Assembly (NCBI GenBank): GCA_031308135.1
Contig: JAHLJT010009436.1
Span: 139,150,303-139,214,302, forward strand
Source of the DNA: Acheta domesticus
Taxonomy: Eukaryota; Arthropoda; Insecta; Orthoptera; Gryllidae
Direction: 5' to 3'
DNA: 64,000 bases
Shown one piece after another: positions 24,852-35,214 of this stretch. The position numbers and the translations under genes are program-made. The number at the start of each line of letters is the position of its first letter. The stretch's first letter is position 1. The notes beneath the pieces were generated by a model, which saw only the letters and a list, made by a program, of their open reading frames with translations, had not been told where the DNA came from and made no database searches.

Positions 24852-25960
24852 ACTTCCTCGTATACGTACGTATATACTGAGTAATATACGTGGTATAGGG
24901 AAAGTTACGTAATGCTGCGCGAAAAAAATGGCGAATTTTTGACAGGAAAAATTCGTTGCGGGGCCGTGTGAACGAAAAAGTGGATAAATCCAGTTGCTAA
25001 ATAGAAAAAAAACCTAACATGTGTGTAGCCAGAATTCCTGTTTTGTGGGTCCTTGATACCGAAAAAACAATTGACAGCAAAACGTCCGTCCGTCCGTCTG
25101 TCTGTTCGTCCGTCAGTCTGTTCGTCCGTTTGTCTGTTGTGTGTGAATAACACTAGCACCTAAACTAGGCATAAGATTTTTTCCAAATTGACGAAACCCC
25201 CGTCTATATGGCCCGAGTCCAAGCTCTGCGATTTTGAAAAACATTCATTAATTTTTGGGAGTACTTTACAGGCCCCCCGAACATTTTCGAAATTTTCTCA
25301 AAAACCGCTCCAAATTTTCTCTTTAAATTTCTTGTGAGAAAAGAGTATAATTCACTTATTAAGGTGGCATAGGTCCGATTTTCAGGGTAACTCTCAATTT
25401 TCGAAAATTGTAAAAGAGTGAATTTTATTCGGCGCCTTCTCCCAACAACAAAATTGCTGATAGAGATTTTTCCTTCAATTAATTTGTTATCCTAGTGAGT
25501 TCTTTCTTTAAGGTCATGCACATTTTTTCAATACGTGCAAGATTTTCTCAAAAACGGCTCCAAATTTTTTCTTTAAACTTTTGATAGGAATAGTGCTAAA
25601 TGTACTCTACGAAATGACATAAACGCGATATTGCTCTATTCTTTTGTTTTTTCAAAAATTGCAAAAATGATTTTTTTTACTTGTCTCTCACGTCGTTAAT
25701 ATTTATATTAGCGGCGACTTGTTCACATTAATATATTAATGAGCACATGTGCTTTAAAAAATGTCAACTAAAGTTTCTCGAAAACTCAACCGTTTTCTGT
25801 GAAAAGTCCGCATTTTAAGAAACGCTAAAACGGCATTTTCTCATATATGGCTAAAATTTTTTTCTTCAAACTTTTGGAACGGATAGTGCTAATTGCACTC
25901 TTCAATATGACGTAAAGTTTATTTTGAGGTTGTTTTTTTTTTTTCAACAATTATACAAAT
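24852..25960 (+). mobile_element. Rep-A copy 3, 3' truncated by Rep-B
   Basis: Head hairpin (acttcctcgtatacgtacg paired to tggtataggg), GTCC/GTCTG tract at 25083-25138, then the standard Rep-A order to ttatacaaat. At 25961 it stops and Rep-B begins; the usual 3' end is missing. Confidence 0.8.
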
Positions 25961-26155
25961 CATTGAAGGCTTTCACGGCCGGAGTCAATATTCTTGATGT
26001 CTTCCGGGCTGATGGGTCGTGGTCCAATTGGCTTGGAACTGCCAAACGTTTCGTCCACGACTGCGGTGGGCATCTTCAGTGGCGAGGTCTCGAGCGAAGT
26101 GTCCGGGACAGCGGCTTACTGGCGACTGACAATCAGTTAATGACTGACAATCAGT
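25961..26155. repeat. Rep-B unit 1
   Basis: The unit runs attgaaggctttcacggccg, ttcttgatgtcttccgggc, gccaaacgtttcg and gcatcttcagtggcgagg, ending in a doubled tgactgacaatcagt. Unit 2 at 26285 is the same core in the same orientation. In reverse complement both give gaagatgcccac and cgaaacgtttggca, a motif common in insect interspersed repeats. The family is not identified. Confidence 0.7.
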
Positions 26156-26159
26156 GAAG

Positions 26160-26286
26160 TTAAATAACTTCATTTGAAGTTATTTAAAGCACTTACACTC
26201 ATAAATATAATAATGTTTACACATTTTTGGTAATGTGCATATTAAAGATGTAAGAGATCTTTGAAAAAATTACATTTGTGTAATTA
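26160..26286 (-). mobile_element. Rep-A fragment, minus strand, between two Rep-B units
   Basis: In reverse complement: attacacaaatgtaatttttt, gatctcttacatctttaat, gcacattacc. This is the middle-to-3' Rep-A block, inverted relative to copy 3. Confidence 0.75.
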
Positions 26287-26530
26287 TTCTTGATGTCTTC
26301 CGGGCTGATGGGCCGTGGTCCAATTGGACCAGTCCAATTGGCTTGGGACTGCCAAACGTTTCGCCCACGATTGCTGTGGGCATCTTCAGTGGCGAGGTCT
26401 CGGGCGAAGTGTCCGGGACAGCGGCTTACTGGCGACTGATTGTCACTGTCACTTCTGTCACTTCTTATCTCAATGTCTTTGTTGATGTCTGTCGTCGGCT
26501 TCAAGGATGTCAGCACAGTCAACCAGCTAC
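26287..26530. repeat. Rep-B unit 2 and flank
   Basis: Repeats the Rep-B core from ttcttgatgtcttccgggc to ttactggcgactga. It carries an extra gaccagtccaattgg insert. Beyond 26455 the sequence is unique. Confidence 0.7.
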
Positions 26531-26689
26531 TGTCGGCATGTTATCGTTTTTGCTGGTGCAGGTTTTTTGAATACGCTGACGGGGGTATGCAATTAGATAC
26601 TGCAATGAAAATGAAGCTAGAAATTGTGCCACTCGGGGGTATTCTTTTGTCAATTAATATCGGATAATGACATACGTGAAACAAAAATA

Positions 26690-27120
26690 TTTTAGAAGTC
26701 CAATTTTCTTTAAAATTTATGAAATTTTGAAAACTGCAAAAATGAAGTTTGTTTGGAACCTAACCTTCGATATTGAAGACTCACATCTTTTTTAATGCAA
26801 AATATTTCTCAATATTATACCTTTAAACAATTTCATTCCCAGTTTTTTCGAACTACGAGTATATGTTGTTTTCGAGTAATTTTCAATGAAACATTGGCAA
26901 TTTCTCCAAATACGTAGACAATATTTGCTCAAAAAACGGCTTCAAACGTTTTCTTAGAACTTTTTGTGAAGCTAAAGCACATTATTCTGAATTATTTGGC
27001 ACAAGACCCATTTTCGTAAATGATTTAAATGTTCAAAGAAAAAATTCTTCGAATATCTCGCAAGTCGATATTCACATTAGGGTTGTACTTTATAATGTAA
27101 TGCATTTTTGGTGCTTTGCA
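26690..27120 (+). mobile_element. Diverged Rep-A-like fragment
   Basis: Contains caaaaaacggcttcaaacg, cgcaagtcgatattcacatta and other Rep-A themes in the right order, but with many changes. Confidence 0.45.
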
Positions 27121-27339
27121 ATGACATGACGAGTGGGTCGGAGCGGGCGGGGCAGAGAGAGTAGGTCGTGGTTTGGGCGGGGCGAAGACAGGGCGAGGTA
27201 TATAACGGAAAGAGGTAAGGTGTCGAAGATAATGGCGGAAAAATCCGTTTATCCGTTATTTTTGATTCCACTAATTACATTTCCTCCCTAATAGATGATT
27301 GTGATAAAAAATACACGTCAGTTACTTCAGTATTACTCG

Positions 27340-27518
27340 CAGAGGCGTATCTACGGTATGGCAGACATGGCACGTGCCGTGGGCGCCACTCACAAAGGGG
27401 CGCTATTTAGAATATACTACACGCCAAAGCAAATAACAAAAACTCTAAATTAAGTGTCCTGACAGGGACGCTAATTCTATGTTTGCCATGGGAGCCTGGA
27501 TACCTTGATACGCCCCTG
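27340..27518. mobile_element. 179-bp hAT-type MITE with 8-bp TSD
   Basis: Termini cagaggcgtat and atacgcccctg are inverted copies with one mismatch. The flanking octamers attactcg (27332-27339) and actactcg (27519-27526) form an 8-bp target duplication with one change. CAG termini and 8-bp TSDs are hAT features. It encodes no transposase. Confidence 0.8.
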
Positions 27519-27599
27519 ACTACTCGTAAATAAATTAACATGAAAAAGCTATTGTTATATGAAGACTTATCCCCGAGGTTGTTTCTCATTTTTGCTGTA

Positions 27600-28073
27600 G
27601 TTCCCTCTCATTAGTTACGTCACAGCCGGCGTGCGGAAAGCCCCGACTCTACATTTCTGCACGCAGTGCGTGCGGTGCAGTCGACCGGGCAAGTGCATCG
27701 CGACGTTGCCGTCTGGTCTCTTCTACAACTTCCCGATCCGACGGCGCCCGCGTTCCGAGAAAACAAATCGTTTTCTGGTGCATATTTCATTCATGAAACA
27801 TAAACAACATTGTTTCAACGATTGTATTAAAATGATTATATTACGAAATGTGATTTGCTTCATTTGTACAGTTTTGATGCGTTCATCGAAACCCTCTTCA
27901 CTTCTCGATAAATGAAGAGGACGTCGAATAAGTAAGCGCCGCAGAGGGAATGAGTGTGTTGTGGTGAAGACGGGCAGTGACTTTTGAGGTAGGGCAATGA
28001 GGACTAAGGACGGGTAATGGAGATGGATGATGAAGATGGGCAGTGAGGACGGACAATAAGAAGGCATCGTGAG
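27600..28073. other. CpG-rich patch (27605-27760) and unique DNA
   Basis: A GC-rich block with cgcacgcagtgcgtgcgg-like palindromes. No promoter elements or coding frame can be defended. Confidence 0.3.
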
Positions 28074-28077
28074 ATCG

Positions 28078-28822
28078 GCTGAGATAGCTCAAAGCCAGCA
28101 GTACAAGTGCCTCTGCGGAGACTCTGACCGGGGGGACCTAGGCTTCCAGTCTCAATGACGGATTTGCGACTTTCGTTAGACATTGTTATTGGTTTTGTGG
28201 TGAAATGTCGTTGGCATTTAAAATTAAATGATCTCAGGTGTTCTCATTGCCAACAATGCTATTTATTTATTTATTTATTTCAAGAGCAGCTTTTGATGGC
28301 TTAGCCACCATCATCAGTTTCTGCTGTTTGGAAGCCACAAAATGACTACGTAGCATTGTTGGCAATGACGAATAAACAGCATTGTTGGCAGTGACAACAG
28401 CTGTGATCATTTAATTTCGCTAGACAGCTAGGTCAGTCGCTGTCTGGATGATAATTCTAGCGGCCGGCTCCAACTGATCGGTAGTTTTTCATGGTTTCTC
28501 CGATCAATACCAGGTGATTGCTGGAGCAGTACTTCCATAAACGGACTGCGCGCGATCTTTCCTACATCTTCCATGTCCTTTACTCACATACATTCATGCA
28601 CGATACTTACTTGTCCGGAGACTAATAAGGAGCATAGAGCTTGCCGCGACTGGGGTGGTGCCCCGCTGAGGAGAACACCTCGAGGGGAAACATTCCACAA
28701 GCCGATGTTTGCAGGAAACCTCCCAGGTATACATGCTCGCAGGTATACATACATACACTCTCAGGTATACATACTCTGTATTAACGGGACTAATGACGTG
28801 CCCGGTTTCATCAATCAATGAA
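28078..28822 (+). repeat. SINE-1 copy, full length, split by a TIR element
   Basis: Head gagatagctcaaagcc with ctctgaccgggggg, then after the insertion the body: gtcgctgtctgga, ctagcggccggc, tggtttctccgatcaa, tgcgcgcgatctttcc. The third module ends gggactaatgacgtgcccgg. Module order matches the copy at 31985-32530. Confidence 0.7.
28221..28417. mobile_element. 197-bp TIR element inside SINE-1
   Basis: The left 40-mer (28221-28260) and right 40-mer (28378-28417) are inverted copies matching at 36 of 40 positions. Both carry attaaatgatc at the outer and gccaacaatgct at the inner edge. A third copy of the inner motif, agcattgttggcaatgacg, lies at 28352-28370. No coding frame. Superfamily uncertain because no clean target duplication was found. 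Confidence 0.7.
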
Positions 28823-29149
28823 TAGTGAGAACACATAATGTAGACAGACAGTGAGGACGTCAGTAAGGTCGTGCGAAAAAGTTTTTTTTGTTTGCATTAA
28901 AACGTCATTCAACAAAAAAGGTTTTTTGTTGTGATGTAACCAAAAAAAATAATGGTTTATGATTCAACGACGAAATGTGAAGATTTTGGCCGAAATCGGT
29001 TAATGATCGAGCCCAAAAGATTCATATTTAGGTTTTACCGGCCAGGGGTAGGCTTCATAGAAATCCTAGGTCAAAAATACGGGCGCGGAACTACGGCCAA
29101 CGGCCGTGTTCCCACAAAATAACCCATACGATAAAAAAGGCATCACAGA

Positions 29150-29763
29150 AATGGCCGGGGCATGTCAATTGAGGACCAGAAGGGAAATAAAAGTTTAACT
29201 CATATGTAAATTAGGGACCGACCAAGGGAAAGGCATACGTAAACTGGGGACTGAGTACCTCATCATCACCTTCCAGGTAAAAGTGAAAGGTAACATTTTA
29301 GTTTCGAAGAACATTTTCATGGCCATTTGTTTTAAAACACAACTACCTGTCCACTTTTCAGACTTTAAACTGATATTTTTCTTTCGAAATATGGTTTGGT
29401 TAAAGTTGATTTTCATTCAGTTGAATCATTCGTTGAATGATGAATTTTATTTATCTTTCCGTTTTTATGTTCTTCCTTTTTGTCAGCTAATATTTTTAAA
29501 CCCTGAACATTCAATTTGGACAATCTTCTAGTGCTTTCATTGCTTTTAATTTTGATATGGGAGCCAGTCTGGAAGATGTTCAATAAGGCATAAGGAGAAG
29601 CTGGACAGCAGTGCGGTGGCGGCGGCCCTCTTAACGCGCTGACCTGCTCAGTGAGTCCTTTTCCTTACCTGGGATTGTTTGGTCCCCAATTTACATCTAT
29701 AATTAGAAAATTAGTTTCGGGAGAAAAGATGAAGGGATTATTTGGTCGCCAGTTTACACACGG
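29150..29763 (+). mobile_element. Rep-C copy 1 (TIR element with subterminal motifs)
   Basis: About 610 bases matching 36401-37040 in reverse complement. The motif TAAATTGGGGACC recurs at 29170, 29204 and 29238 in one orientation and at 29683 and 29745 in the other. The centre holds a GC-rich block (ggtggcggcggcc) and AT-rich filler. Iterated subterminal motifs are typical of DNA transposons; the superfamily is not assigned. Confidence 0.7.
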
Positions 29764-30195
29764 CCGAAATGGCTGCTTTAGGGAGTGAGAATGGAAACGA
29801 AGTAAAGATGTCATGCTTTTTAGACGCCTTAATAATAACATCACAAACCCTTAGCGGCGTTCGGAAACGCTATTACGATCTAGGAGAAAAACATTTTCAT
29901 CGTAGAAGGACATCCTATTTTGTTGTCAAAACTGTAGCTTTTTTATGATTTTACAATTGACAGGTAATTGTATAAAACATTTTCGTTACAAATTACATAT
30001 TTAAAAAAAATATGTTAAACAATAATACATATAATTGTCACCTTTCCCGTCACCTTGTTGGAAGCTATTGGCTCGGAGAATATGTTCCGCAGTCATATAG
30101 AATCAACACCCAGGGGATGTTGATAAACTCCAAATTGTGACCATGTTACCAAGTAACAATGCGTTTTAATAATTAAATTTGTTCAAAGAATTGGT

Positions 30196-30272
30196 CGGCC
30201 CGACCGGGATTCGAACCCGGGCCTTCTGGTTTACGCCCAACTGCTCTGACCACTAAGCTACCGAGTCAACCA
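30196..30272 (-). repeat. tRNA-like unit, left arm
   Basis: On the minus strand it has A and B boxes and a T-arm (ccggg/cccgg around ttcgaat). The acceptor strands do not pair well, the anticodon arm has only four clean pairs, and the loop lacks T33. It is more likely a SINE-type or decayed tRNA than a working gene. Confidence 0.5.
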
Positions 30273-30366
30273 ACCCTTTGAACAGTTTTCACGAGCGCTT
30301 CACGAGGTGACAATTATATCTACATATAAGGAGCGATAGTGCGCTCGTGAAAACTGTTCAAAGGGT

Positions 30367-30447
30367 TGGTTGACTCGGTAGCTTAGTGGTCAGAGCAGCT
30401 GGGCGTAAACCAGAAGGCCCGGGTTCGAATCCCGGTCGGGCCGACCA
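30367..30447 (+). repeat. tRNA-like unit, right arm
   Basis: Plus-strand partner of the left-arm unit, with gcagctggg in place of gcagttggg. The change restores a ctgg/ccag stem around gcgtaaa. T33 is still missing. Confidence 0.5.
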
Positions 30448-30663
30448 ATTCTTTGAACAAATTTAATTATTAAAGAATAATGACAATCAGGTTGATAAAA
30501 CAGGTTACTTTCTTTCAGGTAGTGTGATATATTTATCTATTGAAAAATGTTAGTACGTTAGATTATAAGCTCACTTTATTTTTTGATATTATGTGTTATC
30601 TCAAGTAAGCCTCCAATTTGTAAAGTACTAGATAGCATTATTCATACACAACATACTGACCAA

Positions 30664-30716
30664 ATCTTGCGCATACGTGCGCAACAGTTTACATACTGTT
30701 GCGCACACTTGCACAA
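30664..30716. repeat. Small hairpin
   Basis: gtgcgcaacagt (30677-30688) and actgttgcgcac (30695-30706) pair perfectly across ttacat. Pairing extends with four mismatches to tcttg/caaga. Confidence 0.85.
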
Positions 30717-31665
30717 GATGGCATAGTGCTACAAGAATGAGCAACTATACCGTGTATTCGATAAAACATGTCGGTAAACCCCCACATACATATTTATTTG
30801 ACAATGAAGATAATTTTTTCTGAGGAAAAACGCTGGAAATGTTCCATTTCTTGAAGCAAGAGTACCGAGCAAAAGTACCTTGAAGCAAACGTTCCAAATT
30901 TGCTATAGAAACCTTTTTTTAGAACTTATGAGACACACATTTTGAAATCTGTGATGTGGATAATAAACAATATTATTATGGCACCACATTACGATATTGT
31001 ACTTAAAAAGAGAATGATACGGCTTTATCATATCGTTATAAATTTCCAGGCTGATTTTCATACTATAAATAGCACAATTTCCCCGACAAATTTGTTTCTG
31101 ATATTAGGTTGCCATTATATTTATAAATTGGGATAAAGCTCCCTAAAATATAAAACATGCTATCAGCAGTCATAATAAACCATGCGATCAGTGAATAATC
31201 ATCCCCGTTTTCTATGATACAGTACTTTAGGAACAAGCATTGGACAAAATTGATGAACACATGGAAACATTATTTGCATTCATGTTCGTCAGGCCATGAT
31301 TGCTTATTTCCAATGTAAGTTTAGATAATAATATAAAATTGTATTTCATTTTTTGAAGAATAGAAATTTTTTCAGCGGCTTAAACGACAGTATTGAATAT
31401 TATAGTTTCTTCTAAGAATTCAATTTCATAGGTTATGTCCGCTTTTGCAACACGACACTTCAATAAACGTGCAGAAGATGAAGACCAGTGTACATTTTAT
31501 TGGAACTTGTACTATATCTGCACTTCATGTCCTAACTCTTGAATGAAACCATATCTGCATTGTTGGTTTAGGAATTGAAATAAAGTAACAAATAGAACGA
31601 AAAAAGTACTTGAGCGATCATAAGCCAGAGCGTACATAAGTGCACGAAGTCCTTGAAGTTACGTT
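30717..31665. other. Unannotated stretch
   Basis: AT-rich, no gene or repeat recognised. Confidence 0.5.
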
Positions 31666-31667
31666 TA

Positions 31668-31919
31668 TCCTGCGATTTTTCTAACTTTGCCCCTCAAGGC
31701 CACTCAAATCCCATCTTCGCGATGGAATATGTCACGGTATTTCGTATCTTTCTTAGTCGTTCCGTTAGATTTCAAATGATCGCGACCGTATCAAGCAGTG
31801 CTTGCGATCATGTGACTTCTACCGGCAAGACCGAGAAAGACGCGAAATGCCTTGACATATTCCATCGCAAATATGGGATTTGAGTGGCCTTGAGAGACAA
31901 AGTTAGAGAAATCGCAGTA
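31668..31919. mobile_element. 252-bp hairpin MITE with about 78-bp TIRs and TA target site
   Basis: Left end tcctgcgatttttctaac and right end gttagagaaatcgcagta are inverted. The match continues through ctcaaggccactcaaatccc and gcgatggaatatgtca for about 78 bases with roughly ten differences. Both ends abut TA (31666-31667, 31920-31921), which fits Tc1/mariner-type integration. No transposase. Confidence 0.8.
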
Positions 31920-31984
31920 TAGGCTCTACTTCGAGTGTGTAAGCCGTAAAGTGGGAGCGGGGATGTAGTCTTGAGGATGGTTAG

Positions 31985-32530
31985 TTGGTTGTCAGTGATT
32001 CCGGGCGCGTCAACTGCTAAGGTCATTAGTCCCGAAAGTGAAGTGCATGCTTTTTCCTCCGGAGATGGCGGTGATCTTCCCCCACTGAATGACGAGATCC
32101 GGCGCCGACCTACCGTCGGCTAGCTGGGTTTTCCACTCAATCAGGTATCTCCCACCAGCGCGGCACCTCAGCCGGGAAAAGCTCTGAGCTCCCGACTGGG
32201 CTCTCGGCTCATGCGTGATATAGTGTAGTGCACGTGTGTGTAAGTAAAGGGTGAGAATAAAACAAGGAAGATAAAGGAAAGATCGCGCACGGTCCGTGGC
32301 TCGTTTATTAGGGTTCTGCTCCGACATTCGCCTAGCATTGATAGGAGTACAAACGGGAAACTGCCGATCAGAGCAGCCGGCCGCTAGAATTCTCCTCCAG
32401 ACAGCGACTGAATTCGACTCAGCTGACAAGCTAGTGTCTAAAATCATGCCACCGTCGGGACTCGATCCTAGGACCTCCCGGTCACAGGCTCTGCAGTGCC
32501 ATCAGCTGATGCCCTTTGCCACCTCTCCCA
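31985..32530 (-). repeat. SINE-1 copy, full length, minus strand
   Basis: Read on the minus strand: head with ctgtgaccgggaggtccta and a B-box-like ggatcgagtcc (32459-32469), then a body with gaattctagcggccggc, tgctctgatcggcag and gtgcgcgatctttcc. A 3' module follows with gctagccgacggtaggtcgg, gggactaatgacc and gcgcccggaatcactgac. This copy gives the clearest module order for the family, about 545 bases. Confidence 0.75.
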
Positions 32531-32549
32531 GTGTGGTGCGGTAGTCACA

Positions 32550-32840
32550 AGCGGTATAGCGGGAGAGAGAGCGGGGACGGCAGCGGGAGCCGTGGGAGCG
32601 GATGTGGAAGTGTCGGCAGGAGCGGGAAGTGGTAGCGGGTACGAGAGCAGAAGAGAAGATGAGGGAGGGAGCGGGAGCGTGGGCGTTGTCCGGGGAGGAG
32701 GCGGCACGCGTGCGGAATGCGCACGGCCACCCATGCAGGAAGCCGCTTCCATAAGCGTCCGCCGCGATCGCTCGGCTATGAAATTGTAGGGGCCGCATGA
32801 CGTCACGTGGCGCTAGACGCAGATCGCCTCCGCGCCTTCC
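32550..32840. promoter_or_regulatory. CpG-dense island with CRE/E-box
   Basis: Purine/GC-rich repeats of gcgggagc are followed by a tgacgtcacgtgg element (about 32798-32810), a perfect CRE overlapping a CACGTG E-box. No TATA or initiator at proper spacing. It could be a TATA-less promoter or a GC-rich repeat next to SINE-1. Confidence 0.3.
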
Positions 32841-33635
32841 TCCGATTGTAACGCGTTCGTTGAGTAGCCTCGTAGCAGCAGCATAGCCTACGTGACAAGA
32901 TGTTCAAATGGTGATCTTCCCGAAATGGCGTGAGCTTATGCAACCGGATTCACAAAAAATCAAGGAACAAAATAAACATAAACAAAAGCGAAGGTAGATT
33001 AGTCCAGTTGCACATTTTGCTGGTCCAAATAAGTATGTTTAACAATTTGTATGCATCCCTGTTATTTGATATGACTTTTTTTTTGCCGTTTAGGAAACGG
33101 ATGACTATGTCCGTGTGTCCAAAAACCTTCTCCTTCTGCTTTTCGTAACAATCATTTCCGATGTCCCACAGTCACGAAATAGGTCAAGTTGTCCTCAGTC
33201 ATCACATCATGAACTTCACACGGGTCTTACTTTAATGATTGAGCTTACGTTTGCGGTTGGATATATAAAAATTACATCAGGTGCTCTAAATCAGACAGTA
33301 AAATGAGTTTCGAGATATTATTTTTGAGAATAAATAAGACTACGTACCCCACGTTCGCAGTATCTCGTACATCAATGAATATTTTTGTTTCTGAAATTGT
33401 ATTAATTAGCATGTGTTTTCTCGCACTAGTTGTCTAATCTCTTTACTCTACACTAGCTTTTTGATATTGCCTCTCCTTCCACTTACTCGTTACATATCGG
33501 CGCCTGAAAGAGATATTTTTACATTTTCTCAATATTTTTGTCCCCTAATAGTAAAATTGAAAGATGACTTTAAGAATGTTATTGAGTAAAACATGGACCC
33601 TTATGTACATTTTTACTGAAAACTTTCTACCCATT
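32841..33635. other. Unannotated stretch
   Basis: No gene seen. Parts of 33480-33600 may be decayed Rep-A. Confidence 0.4.
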
Positions 33636-33639
33636 CTTG

Positions 33640-33835
33640 AGAAAATATCGTTTGAGCGTTGCTGAAAATGCGCAATTTTGAGCTCATTGTCATAGAACAC
33701 ATGATACGAAATCCCTCAATCTTTATACGAAATCATTTGAAGCATTTGTGCTCACAAATACAATATGAAAAACTACCGCAATGGAAATATTAAGGACGTG
33801 AGAGGTACAGCGAATCCTCTGAAAGATAACTATCA
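33640..33835 (-). mobile_element. Rep-A fragment, minus strand
   Basis: Contains cttgagaaaatatcgtttgagc, gcgcaattttgagctc and tcacaaatacaat in the order of the minus-strand copy at 56017. Confidence 0.55.
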
Positions 33836-34114
33836 AAAGACCACCGCTCTCAACGACCTATTTTTCATGGAACGGACACTAAAACACATCTTTTCACGTA
33901 AATTATACCCTGTTAACAGACTACCTCTCTCCTCGACCACTGACCAACCCCTTAATTGCAAATTTTCTTTAATTTACCTCTTTTAAGGGACTACGTTAAG
34001 GAAAATTGCAATTATGTAGTCCACCGAATTTTCAATAGTTAAAATGAAAATTGGCGAAGAAGTAAAAAGCGCGCAACATGCCCGGCACCTCACCTTCATT
34101 CTCGAGGTAATCGA

Positions 34115-34265
34115 ATCGGGAGAGGTAGCTCAGGGCATCAACTGATGTCATTGCATTGCCTCTGACCGGGGGATCCTAGGGTTCGAGTCCCGACGGTAGT
34201 AGGATTTTCGGCACTAGCTAAAAGCACATTCGCGAACGAGCTTCCGACCCGAGCGGATTGCTAGA
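34115..34265 (+). repeat. SINE-1 head, 3'-truncated
   Basis: Box A-like taгctcagggc type sequence at 34124-34134 (t-a-g-c-t-c-a-g), gcctctgaccggggg, perfect box B ggttcgagtcc (34180-34190) and ttcggcactagct. The body is missing. Confidence 0.7.
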
Positions 34266-34534
34266 GCGGAGCTCCGTATCGTTTCAGTTCCAAGTGAATG
34301 TTCTACTTAGTAGTGTTCACAGCGAGTTTCTTTTAGTCCATGTCTTATGACATACCCTCATCAACAGGGCAGGCTATCAGCCAAGTTCTGATTGCAGTCA
34401 ATAATTGCGATAACAATTATTCATTCAACGGAACAGTGCCTTCATTACACCACATCGCAGCAGACGGCAAAGCCATGGAAGCGTCGTCATTGCCAACCCC
34501 CAACCTGGGAAGCAGTGAGAACATATTTCAGCTA

Positions 34535-35066
34535 GAAGAAAAATCCCTATCTTCAATATTGAAATTATAGGAAGACGCCGAAAAAAAGATTAACCTCGGT
34601 AATTCTCGAAAATTCACAGAATTGAATGAAAATTGTGACATTTTGATAAGCTTACTTTGCTGTATTTGATAAAGAAAGTAAACAAAACATTTGGAGTGTT
34701 TTTTGAGAAAAATTGGAAAAATTTCTTTGAGACTTCATGTAAAATACACCAAAATTAAAATATCGGTTTCAAATTCTAGGAATTGCGACACCAGCCTGAT
34801 CGATCGGGAAATATCAGTTTAAGTGAAAATCACGGCTACGGTGTAGCTTCTAGCGTTGTTTACAGACGGATGGACGGACTGTCGGACGGATAGATGTACT
34901 GCCGTAAACCAATTTTTCGCTATCAAGGGCCCCAAAACCGTGACTATACAACATTTTAGAGCATTTGGTACGAACAAGAATTGTGCACTTTTTCACTATT
35001 TTTTCAACCGAAAATCGCCTTTTTCGCTGCGGCATTACATAATTTTCTCTATTCTATGTATGTAGT
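34535..35066 (-). mobile_element. Rep-A fragment, 5' half, minus strand
   Basis: In reverse complement: taatgccgcagcgaaaaagg, ttgatagcgaaaaattgg, a shortened GTCC tract (34866-34893) and gcttcatgtaaagta-type sequence. It shows one of the clearest flanks, gatcgatcgggaaatatc. Confidence 0.7.
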
Positions 35067-35214
35067 CTGCGAAAATGTGAAATATGCATCTTCTGCAATG
35101 TAGTTCTAGAAGAGGTTGGAAAGAAAATGAACATCTGAAAATTCAGAGGATTTAATGAAAACAGACTTGGTATATCATAGTTTGCACTTCGCTTCATTCC
35201 CGGAAACGAATTAA

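Larger units (their letters stand above)
30165..30474. repeat. 134-bp near-perfect inverted repeat of a tRNA-like unit
   Basis: Left arm 30165-30298 and right arm 30341-30474 are inverted copies with a single mismatch (30240 a against g at the pairing site). They are separated by 42 bases. Each arm contains a tRNA-like unit with box A tagcttagtgg and perfect box B ggttcgaatcc, plus flanks gttcaaagaattgg and gaaaactgttcaaaggg. RNA read through this would form a 134-bp duplex. Confidence 0.95.

Noticed and set aside
30196..30447. Two functional tRNA genes in inverted orientation
   Set aside because: A and B boxes fit, but acceptor strands do not pair, T33 is missing and the anticodon stem is short. 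Kept as tRNA-like units.
32010..32447. 145-codon minus-strand frame
   Set aside because: It lies wholly inside the SINE-1 copy, and equivalent positions in other SINE-1 copies are broken.
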